The notes under the pieces: generated by a model
Told to the model about the DNA's origin: nothing
The model's input: the letters and a program-made list of their open reading frames with translations, nothing else
Databases searched by the model: none
Translations under genes and position numbers: made by a program
Part shown: positions 24,547-36,125 of the stretch, in pieces
Layout: each line of letters begins with the position of its first letter
Position numbering within the stretch: position 1 is the first letter of the stretch
Assembly: GCF_009727055.1 (NCBI RefSeq)
Contig: NC_052351.1
Span: 53,496,385 to 53,560,384 of the forward strand
Source: Benincasa hispida
Taxonomy: Eukaryota > Streptophyta > Magnoliopsida > Cucurbitales > Cucurbitaceae
DNA length: 64,000 bases
Direction of reading: 5' to 3'

Positions 24547-25627
24547 AACTAAATAATTAAATAAATATAAATAATTTAACATTTAATTAATTAATTAATT
24601 ATAATATTATTTTAATATAAAATAATATTATTTTTCCCACTTGTCCCAATTTTTCTAAAAAAAACGATATGAATCCCTATTCATATAATTAATATTTAAA
24701 TCATATTTAAATATTATAATTAACTCTATTTGTCCGTTTAATTCGTAATTAAACGTCGATATATCGTATATATCTGATTTTCATTCCTTAAGCCAAGATT
24801 TGAACGGTTCAAACTCATTCACCACATTATATAATATTTTAGTCCATTTATGAGCTATTAGAGGGACTTAATGGACCTACAGATCATGAGATCCAACGAT
24901 CCAAAATTAACCGGCCAAACTCTTTAACCTAGTTAACCAACATTCGTTAACTAACGGGACACTCCACTAAAGCGCGTAGCTGCATTCTTCTCATTGTAGA
25001 TATATTTGTGTCCATTTGATATAACCGTCAACGATAAGTCAATCCTTTACAGGTCGTTCATAACTTCAGTTGGGTCAATTATCATTTACCTCTGAGTTAC
25101 ATCTTTTCTCCTTAAGTACCATTGTCCCTCTAATGAACAATTGATTTAGGATCTAATCACTAAATCCATTCCTTCTCGGGCCAGTGAGAGGATGGGGCCT
25201 CTTGTTCAAGACCCGGGAACAACACTTAAGAGAACAACCTTTCTACTATCCCTAAGTTGGGTAGGAGTGAATTCCGTCTTGCAAATTCTATGTCCCCAGC
25301 TATCTACCCAGTCTTATCCCTAAAATAGGAGGAATATTGAGCAACGTTATTGAGCTTACTCTCACCTATGTAGATCAATGGATAATTCTGAATAAACAGG
25401 AGTTCATAGATAGCTCAAGATTCAAATCAAGTTATCTAGGTCATCATTAAGTGAAATTAATCAGTGTTTATGTCTCCACATAAAGTCCAAGTACTCATAA
25501 TAATAGCCAAGGGTTCGTAGTTAATTGGATTTAGAGTTAATAAACAATTAATTCACTTGAATAACTTCATATATACTAAAATTCACTTATTTATAAACAC
25601 TACGAGTTTTAGGACATACAACCAACA
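24547..25627 (-). mobile_element. Copia LTR B (3' LTR of the minus-strand element)
   Basis: On the minus strand it begins TGTTGGTTGTATGTCC at 25627, directly after the purine-rich stretch CCAAGTGGGAGTT (25640-25628), which fits a polypurine tract. It is therefore the 3' LTR of the copia internal region at 25.63-30.5 kb. The low-coordinate end is truncated at the join to block B. Confidence 0.8.
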
Positions 25628-25786
25628 AACTCCCACTTGGACTAAAACTCCTAGTGGGTTACAACAAAGTTGAGTACAGTAAGAGAAATCTAAATATAAT
25701 AAACTAGGGCATCCCATATCTACAACTTTAATTTCTCCCACTTGCCCTATTTATTCTACTCATAGTCCCAAACTCTTCAGGTGGCC

Positions 25787-26850
25787 CTAAAAAACAGTAG
25801 CTGGGAGGGCCTTTGTAAATGGATCAGCAATGTTGTGCTCAGATGCTATTTGTCTCACAATAACGTCTCCTCTTTGCACAATTTCTTTGATGAGATGGTA
25901 GTTGCGCTCAATATTCTTTCCGCGTTTATGGCTTATTGGTTCTTTGGAGTTCGCTACTACCCCACTATTATCACAATGTAAAGTGATTGGCAGATGCATG
26001 TCTGGAACAACTTCTAGATCATTTAGGAACTTCCTAAGCCATACTGCTTCTTTGGTTGCCTCGCATGCAGCAACATATTCTGCTTCCATTGTGGAGTCGG
26101 CAATGCAGCTCTGCTTAATACTTCTCCATACTACTGCTCCTCCGTTAAGAGTGAATATCGATCCCAAAGTAGATCTCCTTGAGTCTATATCGGTTTGAAA
26201 ATTGGAATCAATGTATCCGACAAGGATCAGATCCTTATTTCCATACACAAGCACGTAGTTCCTCGTTCTCCTTAGATACTTGAGGATATTCTTAACGGCA
26301 GTCCAATGTACAAACCCGGGATTGGACTGATACCTACTGACAATTCCTACTGCAAAATATATGTATGGTCGGGTACATAGCATTGCATATATCAGACTCC
26401 TGACAGCTGATGCGTAGGGAACTCGTCTCATATCCTCAACCTCTTGAGGTGTCTTAGGATATTGTTCCTTTGACAAATGTATTCCATACCTGAAAGGTAG
26501 AATACCTCTTTTGGAATCCTGCATCTTAAACCTAGACAACACTTTGTCTATATAAGACACTTAAGACATAGTTAGCGTTTTGTTCTTGCGGTTCCGAACT
26601 ATTTGGATCCCGAGAACATACTGAGCTTCTCCCATATCTTTCATTTGAAATTGAGTTACTAGCCAATTCTTAATGTCAGTAAGGTATCCTACATTATTTC
26701 CAATAAGTAAGATATCATCTACATATAGACAAGAAATGCTACAGTGGAGTTGATGATCCTTTTGTATACATAAGGTTCATCAACATTTTGTTCAAAGCCA
26801 TAAGATTTGACTGCAGCATCAAATCTCATATTCCAGGATCTAGATGCCTA
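25787..26850 (-). pseudogene. Copia reverse transcriptase C-part and RNase H
   Basis: The longest open stretch is 26560-25787 (257 residues), ending in the copia RNase H region with MEAEYVAACEATKEAVWLRK and HCDNSGVVAN, in which the catalytic D and E residues can be recognised. Upstream, at 26725-26714, the minus strand still encodes the RT active-site motif YVDD, but in a different continuous stretch. Stops and frameshifts separate this from the RT N-terminal part at 26.85-27.3 kb. It belongs to the minus-strand copia element; the polypurine tract lies just downstream at 25.64 kb. It is a remnant only, with no sign of current function. Confidence 0.85.
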
Positions 26851-26852
26851 TT

Positions 26853-27400
26853 TTAATCCATAATGGATCTATTCAGCCTGCAAACTTTTTGCTCCTGACC
26901 CTGTTTTATGAACCCTTCTGGTTGGACCATGTAGATATTCTCTTCAAGATTGTCATTTAGGAAGGTAGTCTTGACATCCATTTGCCAAATTTCATAATTA
27001 TAAAAAGTGGCAATGGATAAGAGTATCCTTATTGATTTTATCATAGCAACAGGTGAGAAAGTTTCTTCATAGTCTACCCCATCTACCTGGGTATAACCCT
27101 CTGCTACTAATTGGGCTTTATAGGTCTGTAACTTCCCCATATAGTCTCGTTTACATTTGTAAATCCATTTACAATTGATAGGTCTTACCTCATCAGGTTG
27201 ATCTACAAGTTCCCAGACTGAATTGAAGTATATAGACTCCATTTCGAGGTCCATGGCTTTAACCCACTGATCTCGATCAACATCATTCATTGCCTGTTTA
27301 TAGATCAAAGGATCTTCTAAGCCATCATCAGGTATGGTGACTTCGGTTTCAGCTCAACCTATATAGCGGTCAGACTTTCTAACAACCCTCCCACTATGTC
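26853..27400 (-). pseudogene. Copia reverse transcriptase N-part (RVT_2)
   Basis: The open stretch 27308-26853 (151 residues) carries the start of the copia-type reverse transcriptase domain: CKWIYKCKRD, VDGVDYEETFSPVAM and QMDVKTTFL, the last with the first catalytic aspartate. It stops soon after RLNRSIMD, where the family normally continues into the rest of the palm. It is continuous in order, but not in frame, with the YVDD-containing part downstream. As an enzyme it would copy element RNA into cDNA; here it is broken. Confidence 0.85.
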
Positions 27401-28342
27401 GAGGCTCTCTCAACTCTTGAGATGAACGTGATAGACTAGATGTGCTTGGTCTATCAGCAACTCTTGTTGATTGGTCAATTTGATCAACAACTTTTGTTGA
27501 TCTATCTGTAGCATTTTTTGAAATCTCTTATAATACTAGTTTACTACGGCTTATGATAACGTATGTGGTCTTCCTTTAGGAATGTGGCATTTGTTGATAC
27601 AATTACCTTTTCATCTTGAGGATCATAAAATAGCCCACCTCTCATTTCTTTAGGGTATCCTATAAATAGGCATAATTTTGAACGACGTTCCAATTTTTTA
27701 AGATTTTGCACCAACACATATGTTGGGCAACCTCATATCCGGAAGTGACGTAAACTAGCTTTATGCCCTATCCATAACTTATAAGGCGTTTCTGAAACAC
27801 TCTTAGAGGAAACATTATTCAAAATATAAACCGCGGTCTCTACTACGAATCCCCAAAACGAGTTAGGCAATGATACGTAACTCATCATCGAACGAACCAT
27901 GTCTAACAAGGTTCTGTTTCTTCTTTCAGATACACCGTTCTGCTATGGCGTACTAGGTACAGAGAGTTGAGACTTAATTTCATGTTCTATCATATAGTCC
28001 TGGAATTTTAAGTCCATATACTCTCCACATCGATCAGATCGAAGTGTTTTAATAGTTTTACCTAATTGGTTCTCAACCTCGATCTTAAATTCCTTGAACT
28101 TTTCAAGGGTTTCAGATTTATGATTCATTAGGTAAATATAACCGTACCTTGAATAATCATCAATAAAGCTGATGAAATATTCATACCCTCATCGAGCCTT
28201 TACATTCATTGGTCCACAAAGATCTGAATGCACGAGTTCTATGGGTTCTTTGGCTCGAAGACCTTTTCCAGAAAAAGATCTCTTTGTCATTTTCCCTCGA
28301 GACAAAACTCACATGGTGGTAGAGAGTTATCTTCTAACTTGT
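27401..28342 (-). pseudogene. Copia integrase, fragmented
   Basis: Pieces of the DDE integrase core can be read on the minus strand in changing frames: a segment with HSDLCGP near 28.23 kb, RSDRCGEY in the open stretch 28128-27943 (the family usually has RSDRGGEY), and a segment with ERRNRTLLDMVR near 27.93-27.9 kb. Stop codons interrupt between the pieces, including directly after VPSTP at about 27945. These segments contain the positions of the two aspartates and the glutamate. It is clearly inactive. Confidence 0.8.
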
Positions 28343-28834
28343 TTAGAAGTCCATCTTGACCAATCTCTCAATCCTATTAAGATTAATGTGACCAAGTCTT
28401 AAGTGCCAAAGATAAGTATTTTGAGAAATGCGTCGCCGTTTTGTTTGAGTTTCGGCTGTTTTAAATATTTCAGTATTATAAATAGCCTTAACTCTGGTTG
28501 GTTTTAACTTATATAAGTTATTATTTAAGTTTTCAGAACAAATTTGTACACCTCTTTTAGTAATGAACGCTTCATTAATTTCAAAAGAAACTTTGCACAT
28601 ATGTTCAATCAAACAAGAAATAGATATTAAATTCCTCTTACAAGAGGGTACATACAAAACATTTTCTAAGTATATATATCTATTTCCAAAAAATAACTTT
28701 ACATCTCCCACTGTCAAAGCTGAGATGAGCTCCCCTGATCCAACCCGAAGAGTTATCTCACCATCTCCTAGTTGTTTCCAGGAGCTAGTTTCCTGAAAAG
28801 AAGAACAAATATGATTAGTGATTCCTGAATCCAT
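28343..28834 (-). pseudogene. Copia protease and GAG-pre-integrase domain
   Basis: This 163-residue open stretch starts with MDSGITNH, corresponding to the copia aspartic protease active site (usually DSGATNH), and ends with the pre-integrase zinc-binding start YLWHLRLGHINLNRI. It is separated from gag by an in-frame TAA and a shift of frame at about 28835-28840, and from the integrase by another shift after LVKMDF. The protease would cleave the Gag-Pol polyprotein. Here it is a remnant of the minus-strand element. Confidence 0.85.
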
Positions 28835-28836
28835 AT

Positions 28837-29760
28837 TTAAGTAGAATCGTTATTCTCTACTATGCATGTTTCTAGAACCAGTAATTCGTATTTACCTTGA
28901 TTCTCTTTTCCAGCCTTCTTATCGACAAGGTACTTTGGGTATTTCCTTTTCCAGTGCCCATCACCGTTGTAGTAGAAACATTTTCCTTTCTCTGCAACGG
29001 GCTTTTTGCCTTTTGCAATTATAGTAGGAGGTGTTTTCCCTTTCCCTTTTCCTTTCTTCTTCTGAATACCTTTATTCTTTGGGACAGATTTATTTCCAGA
29101 GGTAGATCCCTTTTGGAATCTCTTTTTTGAGGTAGTAGCAACATTTACCTCTGCCTCAGAACCCTTATTTTTCAATAAGGACAGGTAAATCTGTAACTCA
29201 TTGAGAAGAGTGGTAAGATTATAATCTATTTTGTTCATCATGGCGTTAGTTCTGAACTGGAAAAAGCTCTTCGAAAAAGACTCCATGATGAACCGTACTT
29301 GGCTCTTCTCGTTCATGACAGCCCCGTTTACTTCCGCGATGTTGAAGTGGACCATCATGTCCAGAACATGTTCCCTAACATTCGTTCCTTCTTTCATCCG
29401 GCAATTGTAAACATATTTGATATCATCATGCATAGCCGAGGAGGATGGTTGTCCAAATAGGCCTTGCAGTGAGTCCATGATCTCCTTAGCGGTGATAATT
29501 TTTTCATGCTTTTTGGATAGTATATCTAATATACTTGCCAAAATATAGACTTTGGCTTTTTCATTAGCCTTAGTCCATCTGTCATGAGCATCCCGAACAG
29601 TTCGGTTCGCGTTCTGAGCAGAAACTGGAGGACATTCCTCCGTTAAAACAAACCTCAGATCATCGATAACTAGTATAGTGTTTAAATTAGATTTCCAAGT
29701 TCCATAGTTATTGCCGTTAAGTTTCTTGGAAGCTAATAGTTGAACTATAGATGTACTCAT
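28837..29760 (-). pseudogene. Copia gag (capsid/nucleocapsid), longest intact ORF of the element
   Basis: A 307-residue ORF with ATG at 29760 is preceded by the leader. It starts MSTSIVQLLASKKLNGNNYG and continues with a UBN2-type gag core (TWKSNL, GLFGQ, NELQIYL), then a lysine-rich stretch at about 215-255, and ends in a nucleocapsid zinc knuckle. That knuckle should be C-x2-C-x4-H-x4-C but reads CFYYNGDGHWKRKY: the second and last cysteines are tyrosines, which fits C-to-T decay at methylated sites. RNA binding by the product is therefore doubtful. A related gag fragment lies at 62.8-63.2 kb. Confidence 0.85.
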
Positions 29761-30520
29761 TGATGAAAGAAATGAACAAGTTTAATTAGTGAATTTACTC
29801 TAAATTTTAATCCAATTGATTTAGCAAGTAATAATGTACCCATATTTCATTATCTATTTTGCAATGATACTTCAGTGAGTCAGAATGACCCCTACCGAAG
29901 GGCAGTCGACCACTCATTCACTGAATCAAGATACTCTTGACTAAATACTAATACCAAAATAACTCTTATTCTTATAGTATTTAGTTATCGTTTCTTTGGT
30001 CAAGAACTTTACTAATACTTAGTAAGTCTTGTAAGTGTATACCCTCCATTTTCGAATCACAAAGATTAGAATCAAAACAAGCCCTCGAAGGAGAAACAAT
30101 TGCATGAAAACGGACCTAAGTAATTCTATCCATTTCTGGAGTTCACGGAGTTCTGAATCCTATGTTACAAACCCTCCGAAGGGATAGGCGCCTATAAACG
30201 GCAAGCAGGTGCAACATAGGAATCTCATAGTGTGACCTAATAGAAGAGACTGTAGGATGTGTTGACACACACCCTTCACACACTTACTATGAACTACTTC
30301 CCTTATTCACCTTGTTATTGACCCATGAAAACACTTTCTGAAGGGAGGTTGCCCAAATAGAAACTCGAAGCCGAGCATGGGATCTCACGTTGTGAACTCT
30401 TAGGGACGTGAGAGCTAATGATAATGTATCGTATACATTATTAATCTCCCACTAAAGAGTCTGTAATTTTTCCGAGATTTATCGAGTTGTAATTTGGCCA
30501 AATTTCGAAGAGTACCGAGA
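29761..30520 (-). mobile_element. Copia leader (5' untranslated region)
   Basis: This is non-coding sequence upstream of gag with repeated blocks containing CCGAAGGG / CTGAAGGGAGG and TATTGACCCATGAAAACAC. Related blocks occur at 62.8-63.9 kb (same strand) and 2.6-3.4 kb (opposite strand). No primer-binding site was recognised at its far end. Confidence 0.6.
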
Positions 30521-31377
30521 AGTGCTCATGAAGAAGGGAAACATAGCAGAATTTTTTTTTTCTTTTGGTTGAACTCACGGGAAGAAGAAGAAGATGAAGT
30601 TGACCGGTCAAACTTTGACCGGTTCAACCTTTTTTGGACCGGTTCAACCCTATTTCAGCCGGTTCAACCCGTTTTCGAGGTGTTTCAAGCCGATTCAAGC
30701 TGGTTCGAAGTGTTCGGGACTTGTTCTAGCAGTTTTTTTAATTATTATTGTAATAATTTAGGTTTTTACTTGCTAAAAATGCCAAAATTGGTCCAATTTA
30801 GTGTGTTTTAAATTTATTTATGCATGAATGTATGTTTAAGTAATTTACATTTATTTGTGCATATAGTATGCCATATAGACTTAAATCCCCACCATAGGAT
30901 AAACATGTTTCATGCATTTTATGTATGTTATAAATGTTATAATGTATTTTATTCATGATTATTTTAATTTCATGAGTGTTAATATAATTAGTTATATTAA
31001 TTGATGAAATGTATATATATGTTATGGTTTTTTGAATTGTTTATTTTATAATTGTTATAAAATAAATTAGAATTTTAAAATCTATAACAAAGATAATTGC
31101 ATGCTCACCTAGGGTAAAACCGGTGCAACTCAAATCAACCTCTTTTAATAGTTAAAATTAGGTCGATATCTTGTAAAATTATGTTTACAAAACTCACCCA
31201 ACAAAACCCTGTCTAAGGCTGGAGGTATTTAAGTTGACAGTTTATGGAACACCTCCTACCTGGGATAGAGTTGGCGTCTGAGTTGAGTTAACCCGATTTT
31301 ATGAGCATGCGAGAGCGGTGTAAGGTGACTTAAAATGATTTCAATCACTTAAACATCATAGGTTAAATTTTGTAAAT
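30521..31377 (+). repeat. GGTTCAACC repeats and a second LTR-like fragment
   Basis: 30601-30672 holds four or five copies of (CC)GGTTCAACC with spacing of about 20 bp. 30760-31377 is AT-rich and ends in a piece (CTGTCTAAGGCTGGAGG, GGTATTTAAGTTGACAG) that matches 2.46-2.76 kb. It sits between the copia leader (minus) and LTR C (plus), exactly where the element's own 5' LTR should be. The ORF 30494-30811 is not supported. Confidence 0.5.
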
Positions 31378-33290
31378 AAGTGAATTTTAGTACATATGAA
31401 GTTATTCAAGTGAATTAATTGTTTATTAACTCTAAATCCAATTAAACTACGAACCCTTGGCTATTATTATGAGTACTTGGACTTTATGTGGAGACATAAA
31501 CAGGATCAAGTTCGAGTAAGTAGCCTAAATAGTCTATAGTACATGGATCAGGTTGGGTACCTCTTCCTGGAGACACTATTGAATACAACCCGCTTCATGA
31601 TTATTACAAATGTTGTAAAGTGTCATAAATGAAGTGATCCTGATTTGTTCATGTAAAGACATGTGAGCGGGGGTATTCTACATAATAAGATTGTGTAAGA
31701 CTGACCCTGAAATAATCACTGTTACGTATTAACACCATTTATGATTAACATTGATTAATTTCACTTAATGATGACCTAGATAACTTGATCTGAATCTTGA
31801 GCTATCTATGAACTCCTGTTTATTCAGAATTATCCATTGATCTACATAGGTGAGAGTAAGCTCAATAGCGCTACTTAATATTCCTCCCATTTCAAGGATA
31901 AGACCGGGTAGATAGCTGGGGACATAGAATTTGCAAGACGGAATTCACTCCTACCCAACTTAGGGATAGTAGAAAGGTTGTTCTCTTAAGTGTTGTTCCC
32001 GAGTCTTGAACAAGAGGCTCCATCCTCTCACTGGCCCGAGAAGGAATGGATTTAGTGATTAGATCCTAAATCAATTGTTCATTAGAGGGACAGTGATACT
32101 TAAGAAGAAAAGATGTAACTCAGAGGTAAATCGGTAATTGACCTAGCTGAAGTTATGAACGACCTGTGAATGATTGACTTATCGATGACGGTTATATCAA
32201 ATGGACACAAATATATCACAATAATATCTACAGTGAGGAGAATGCAGCTACGGGTTTTAGTGGAGTATTCCGTTAGTTACACGAATGTTAGTTAACTAGG
32301 TTAAAGAGTTTGGTCGGTTTAATCTCAAATCGTTGGAGTTCATGATCTGTAGGTCCATTAGGTCCTCTACTTAGCTCATAAATGGACTAAAATCTTAGAT
32401 AGTGTGGTGAATGAGTTTGAACCGTTCAAATATCTGCTTAAGGAATGAAAATCAGATATATACGATAATATCGACGTTAATTACGAATTAAACGGACAAA
32501 TAGAGTTAATTATAATATTTAAATATGATTTAAATATTAATTATATGAATAGGGATTCATATCCTTTTTTTTCAGAAAAATCNNNNNNNNNNNNNNNNNN
32601 NNNNNNNACGGACAAATAGAGTTAATTATAATATTTAAATATTGATTTAAATATTAATTATATGAATAGGGATTCATATCCTTTTTTTTCAGAAAAATCG
32701 GAAACAAATGGAAAAATAATATTTATTTTATATTAAAATAATATTATATTTATTTAATTGATTAATTAAATATTAAATTATTTGTATTTATTTAATTATT
32801 TTTTGAAAAATAAAAATCAATTTCAATTCAATTTTTGGAAATTCATTGAAAATTGATTTTGAAAATGGATTTTGATGATTGGATTTTTCTTACTAACTAA
32901 GCTATGAGCTTTGGTTGTTTTTTCTTCACAATTAATCAACTAATTAACATTTTGTGTTGTCAAATTTTGAGTGCAATTGAATTGCATATTTATTCTTTAA
33001 TAAATTACGAGATGAGATTGATAAGATATGAAACATGGTTAAGCAAATTTTGATAGTGGGAAATTAAAAGGTTAATCTGTGCTCGAAAAATTCAATTGAT
33101 TGTCTTCATCTTCTTCCCAACCTTCTGAATTCATGGTCTGCAAATTTCACCACAAATTTGGATCCCACATCCAATCTAAGCCTAGAGAGAATGAGTTAGA
33201 GAAGGACTCTTGTGGTTGGTCCTACACCACGTGGTGCTGAAATTCATCAAGAATTGAAGGAGAATTTTTGGAGCTTCAAGGTAAGTGTTT
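31378..33290 (+). mobile_element. Copia LTR C (plus strand), interrupted by an N gap
   Basis: This is a direct copy of LTR A lacking about its first 27 bp. It begins within TTTTGTAAATAAGTGAATTT. Its orientation is opposite to the neighbouring copia internal region, so it is not that element's 5' LTR. It contains the N gap and a repeated flank. From about 32.9 kb it shows many small indels relative to A. Confidence 0.7.
32583..32607. other. Assembly gap of 25 N
   Basis: There are twenty-five N bases. The 91 bp before (32492-32582) and the 92 bp after (32608-32699) are the same sequence with a 1 bp indel (ATATGATTT against ATATTGATTT). Confidence 0.98.
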
Positions 33291-33479
33291 CTTGAAACTT
33301 TGTTTCCTTATTTAATTGCATGTTTAATCCTCTAATTGAGAATCTTAGAGTGAGAAATTGATCAGAAAACTCAATCTTCACTACATGCTCATTTATCCTA
33401 CAATTACTTGATCTTATCTATCACATGGTAGACAGTTAGAGTTAGGTCCATCGTTGTTTATCGAGATCTATTCGTTGGT

Positions 33480-35845
33480 TGGAACATAGATTTAGTAATG
33501 AGTTGAATAATAGTGCACTTTGTTGCAGTTTGGCACTGTGGGGTTTGAACGCATTCCATGCATTTAGAGACATGGCTTAAACTTACCGTGTTTACCACCG
33601 CTCGCGTCGAAGCGTCAATTGTCGGAGTTGAAAAGTGCACTATCTAGTATGCAATGACCGCGCGTTCCTATCACAGTTTTCTTACACTCGCGCAAGCATA
33701 AGGCGAGCACAAGTTCTAGGTAATCCGAGGTCGAACATAGGACATTGTCACTCAATTAATGCTTATGAAGTAATGCGTTTGAGGCATGAATAAAAATAAA
33801 AAGAAGTAAATGGAATTACTTGCTAACTCCTACCTCCTTAAGCTAAACAGGTTGGAGTGATGACAAGATATGCAGATTGAGAATAAGTGAGGTTGCAGAC
33901 AAGGCTTTTAACGCGTGGTAATGTTCTGATATTATCTGCTCGTAGGAAATCCCAGCTTCTCCATACTTACGGCATCAGCACCTCTCGGTTTCAGCCGTAT
34001 GCTTATATCTCATATTTATTAGGGAGCGCTTCGAGCTTAAAGTTGTGCCTATCTTCTAGGAGACAACGCATACTTTGCTTTAAGTGTGTTTCACTATTCA
34101 CCCTTCAGCTTCTAGTTGCGGCTGAAGTAGCTCATGGGCAAGGCCTTGCAACAGGCTTATAAACAAAGTGTTGTACATCTCTACATTTTAAGCAAAGGTT
34201 AGAAGGATATAACTCACTATTTACTTTGCACACTTTACATCACCTCTCCGATGGGTTGTTACATGCTTCCCTATCTTAGGCTAACACGATTGGTATGTTG
34301 GCAATTGCTCCTTTAATAACCCAAAACGATGGGAAGTGAATGATGATAAAGATAAAGAAGATGAAGAAGAATGGTACATGAAGGAGATGAAGAATATGCC
34401 GAATTGATTACACAATGAATATAACGTCTTAAAATCAGTGAATGCAATAACATACTACATGGATAAGAGGAGAGAATGGAAGGTTCAGATGGAAAACAAT
34501 CATTTGCATTTTTCCTTTGTAGCGCCGTCAAGTTTGCTCGGTGGTGCCATGGAGTGAGATGATGAGATGAAGTCGTGTCTTGTGGCTTCTATCTCCGTCG
34601 CGACAAGCTCTGGTTGCAATCGAATGGATTCATGGAGGTAAGGAAGTTCCTCACTTGGAAATCTTGCTCAATGTTGTCTCATCTGTGATCACAAGAACTG
34701 CCCTAAGACGACAACCTCTGGGATTGATCTCAAAAATGAATGTCTCAGGGGGCTATTTATAAAGCTGGACTGCCGACAGTATGTTCGCAATGGATGAAGG
34801 TATGGCCTCACTTGACTACTTTTGTCACGGTTATGGGTATTGCACATCTCCTTATTTATTGACACTCCCAAGGAGGATATCCGAGCTTAGTTTACGCCGG
34901 AAATATCAACACGTCTTACCCATCTTGCGATCCTCCTTCTATTATGGCTATCATTCTGTGGCCGCAATCTCTAAGTGACCATCGCAATTGCTTGATCACC
35001 GCAACTTTGATGCGTCGAACGCAACTTCCATGCGTTGGACGCATGTGATCGATGCAGGTGTTCATCTTTGCGGTAACTTGATTTCAGCGCATGTGTTTGC
35101 CTGCACGTGCTCATTTCCAATGCATGCATTTTGATTCCTGCGATAGCTAAAAAAATAGGCACTTTGGCACGGAATAACGCATAGTAGCGGGGTTAGTGAG
35201 GATTTAGGTGCTGATCGACGCAAAACTCAATTTTACATGAATTCTAAGTATTATCACCGTATTTTCTACTTATCAGCCCCCATAATTCTAAATAAAAGAC
35301 TACAATAACTCGTATTTTTACGAGTTATCATTTATCATGTGATATTTTGCTATCAATTGTAAATATTTGTAGCAGTTTTGTTATTTAAAATAAATTTTAT
35401 TTCTAAATAGTTAAATAGTTGTTTGTTCATATAAATGGCCAATTACAAAATTCACATTTGTGTAAAATAGTCAACTCACTAAAATACCCACGTGTAATAA
35501 AATTGAAAAAATAAGATGTAGTTTCCATAATAATTAAAGATATAACCAAATGACAATCAACCAAAATCTAAAATGTAGGTGAATAAAATATGTTAATCTA
35601 ATTTTTTTTTTTCAAAACGCTATTTGAATTTTAAAATATTAATTTAAATTAATAAACAAATAAATTTGAGATCTGGGGAAAAAAATACACTTTATTATTA
35701 TTTTTTTAATTAATTAGAGTTAACACACAAATACTTGAGATTCAAGATGTTCAAAAATTTTATGGGCAAATTGGCCATCGATATATTTTTATTAGTTTTC
35801 TTTCTTCTACAACTTGTTGGTTAATGTTATTAACATGTATTTGAA
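33480..35845 (-). mobile_element. Block C: gypsy-like fragment and AT-rich flank
   Basis: Same order as in block A: GCGT-rich gypsy-like fragment (GGTCGAACATAGGACATTGT at 33729-33748), TATA-like CTATTTATAAAGC near 34753, then the AT-rich flank with the AACTCGTATTTTTACGAGTT hairpin. From 33 to about 34.92 kb it is riddled with 1-3 base indels against A. From 34.92 kb rightward it is clean and identical to block B except for the 23.29-23.72 kb patch. Short ORFs here are not supported. Confidence 0.6.
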
Positions 35846-36125
35846 TTATTTGCACAATTTTTGTTGTTTGAGTACAATACAATTTAATACTTTTTTTTTT
35901 TTTAAAAAAATTTTTTTAGAATACGATGATAGCAAGCGTAGAAATGGATAGTCAATGGGTGTATTTGTGTATGAAATTTGCGTAGTTGCAAGATTGTTAA
36001 AAAATAATAGTGAAATTAGGTCCGTAGTTTGCATATATAGATTTTGCACTAAATGGCAAAATAACAAGTCCATCCTAATTGAAATAGCCGAATGACCAAA
36101 ATGCTTTCATAGTCAAACCTGATGA

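Larger units (their letters stand above)
25628..30520 (-). mobile_element. Ty1-copia internal region, decayed
   Basis: On the minus strand the order is leader (30.5-29.77 kb), gag, protease, integrase, reverse transcriptase, RNase H, polypurine tract and LTR B. The gag-PR-IN-RT-RH order is diagnostic of Ty1-copia. The reading frame is broken many times. No 5' LTR in the correct orientation follows on the right: the next LTR (C) is on the plus strand and is separated by 0.85 kb of other repeat. No tRNA-Met primer-site sequence was found. The element cannot be autonomous. Confidence 0.9.
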
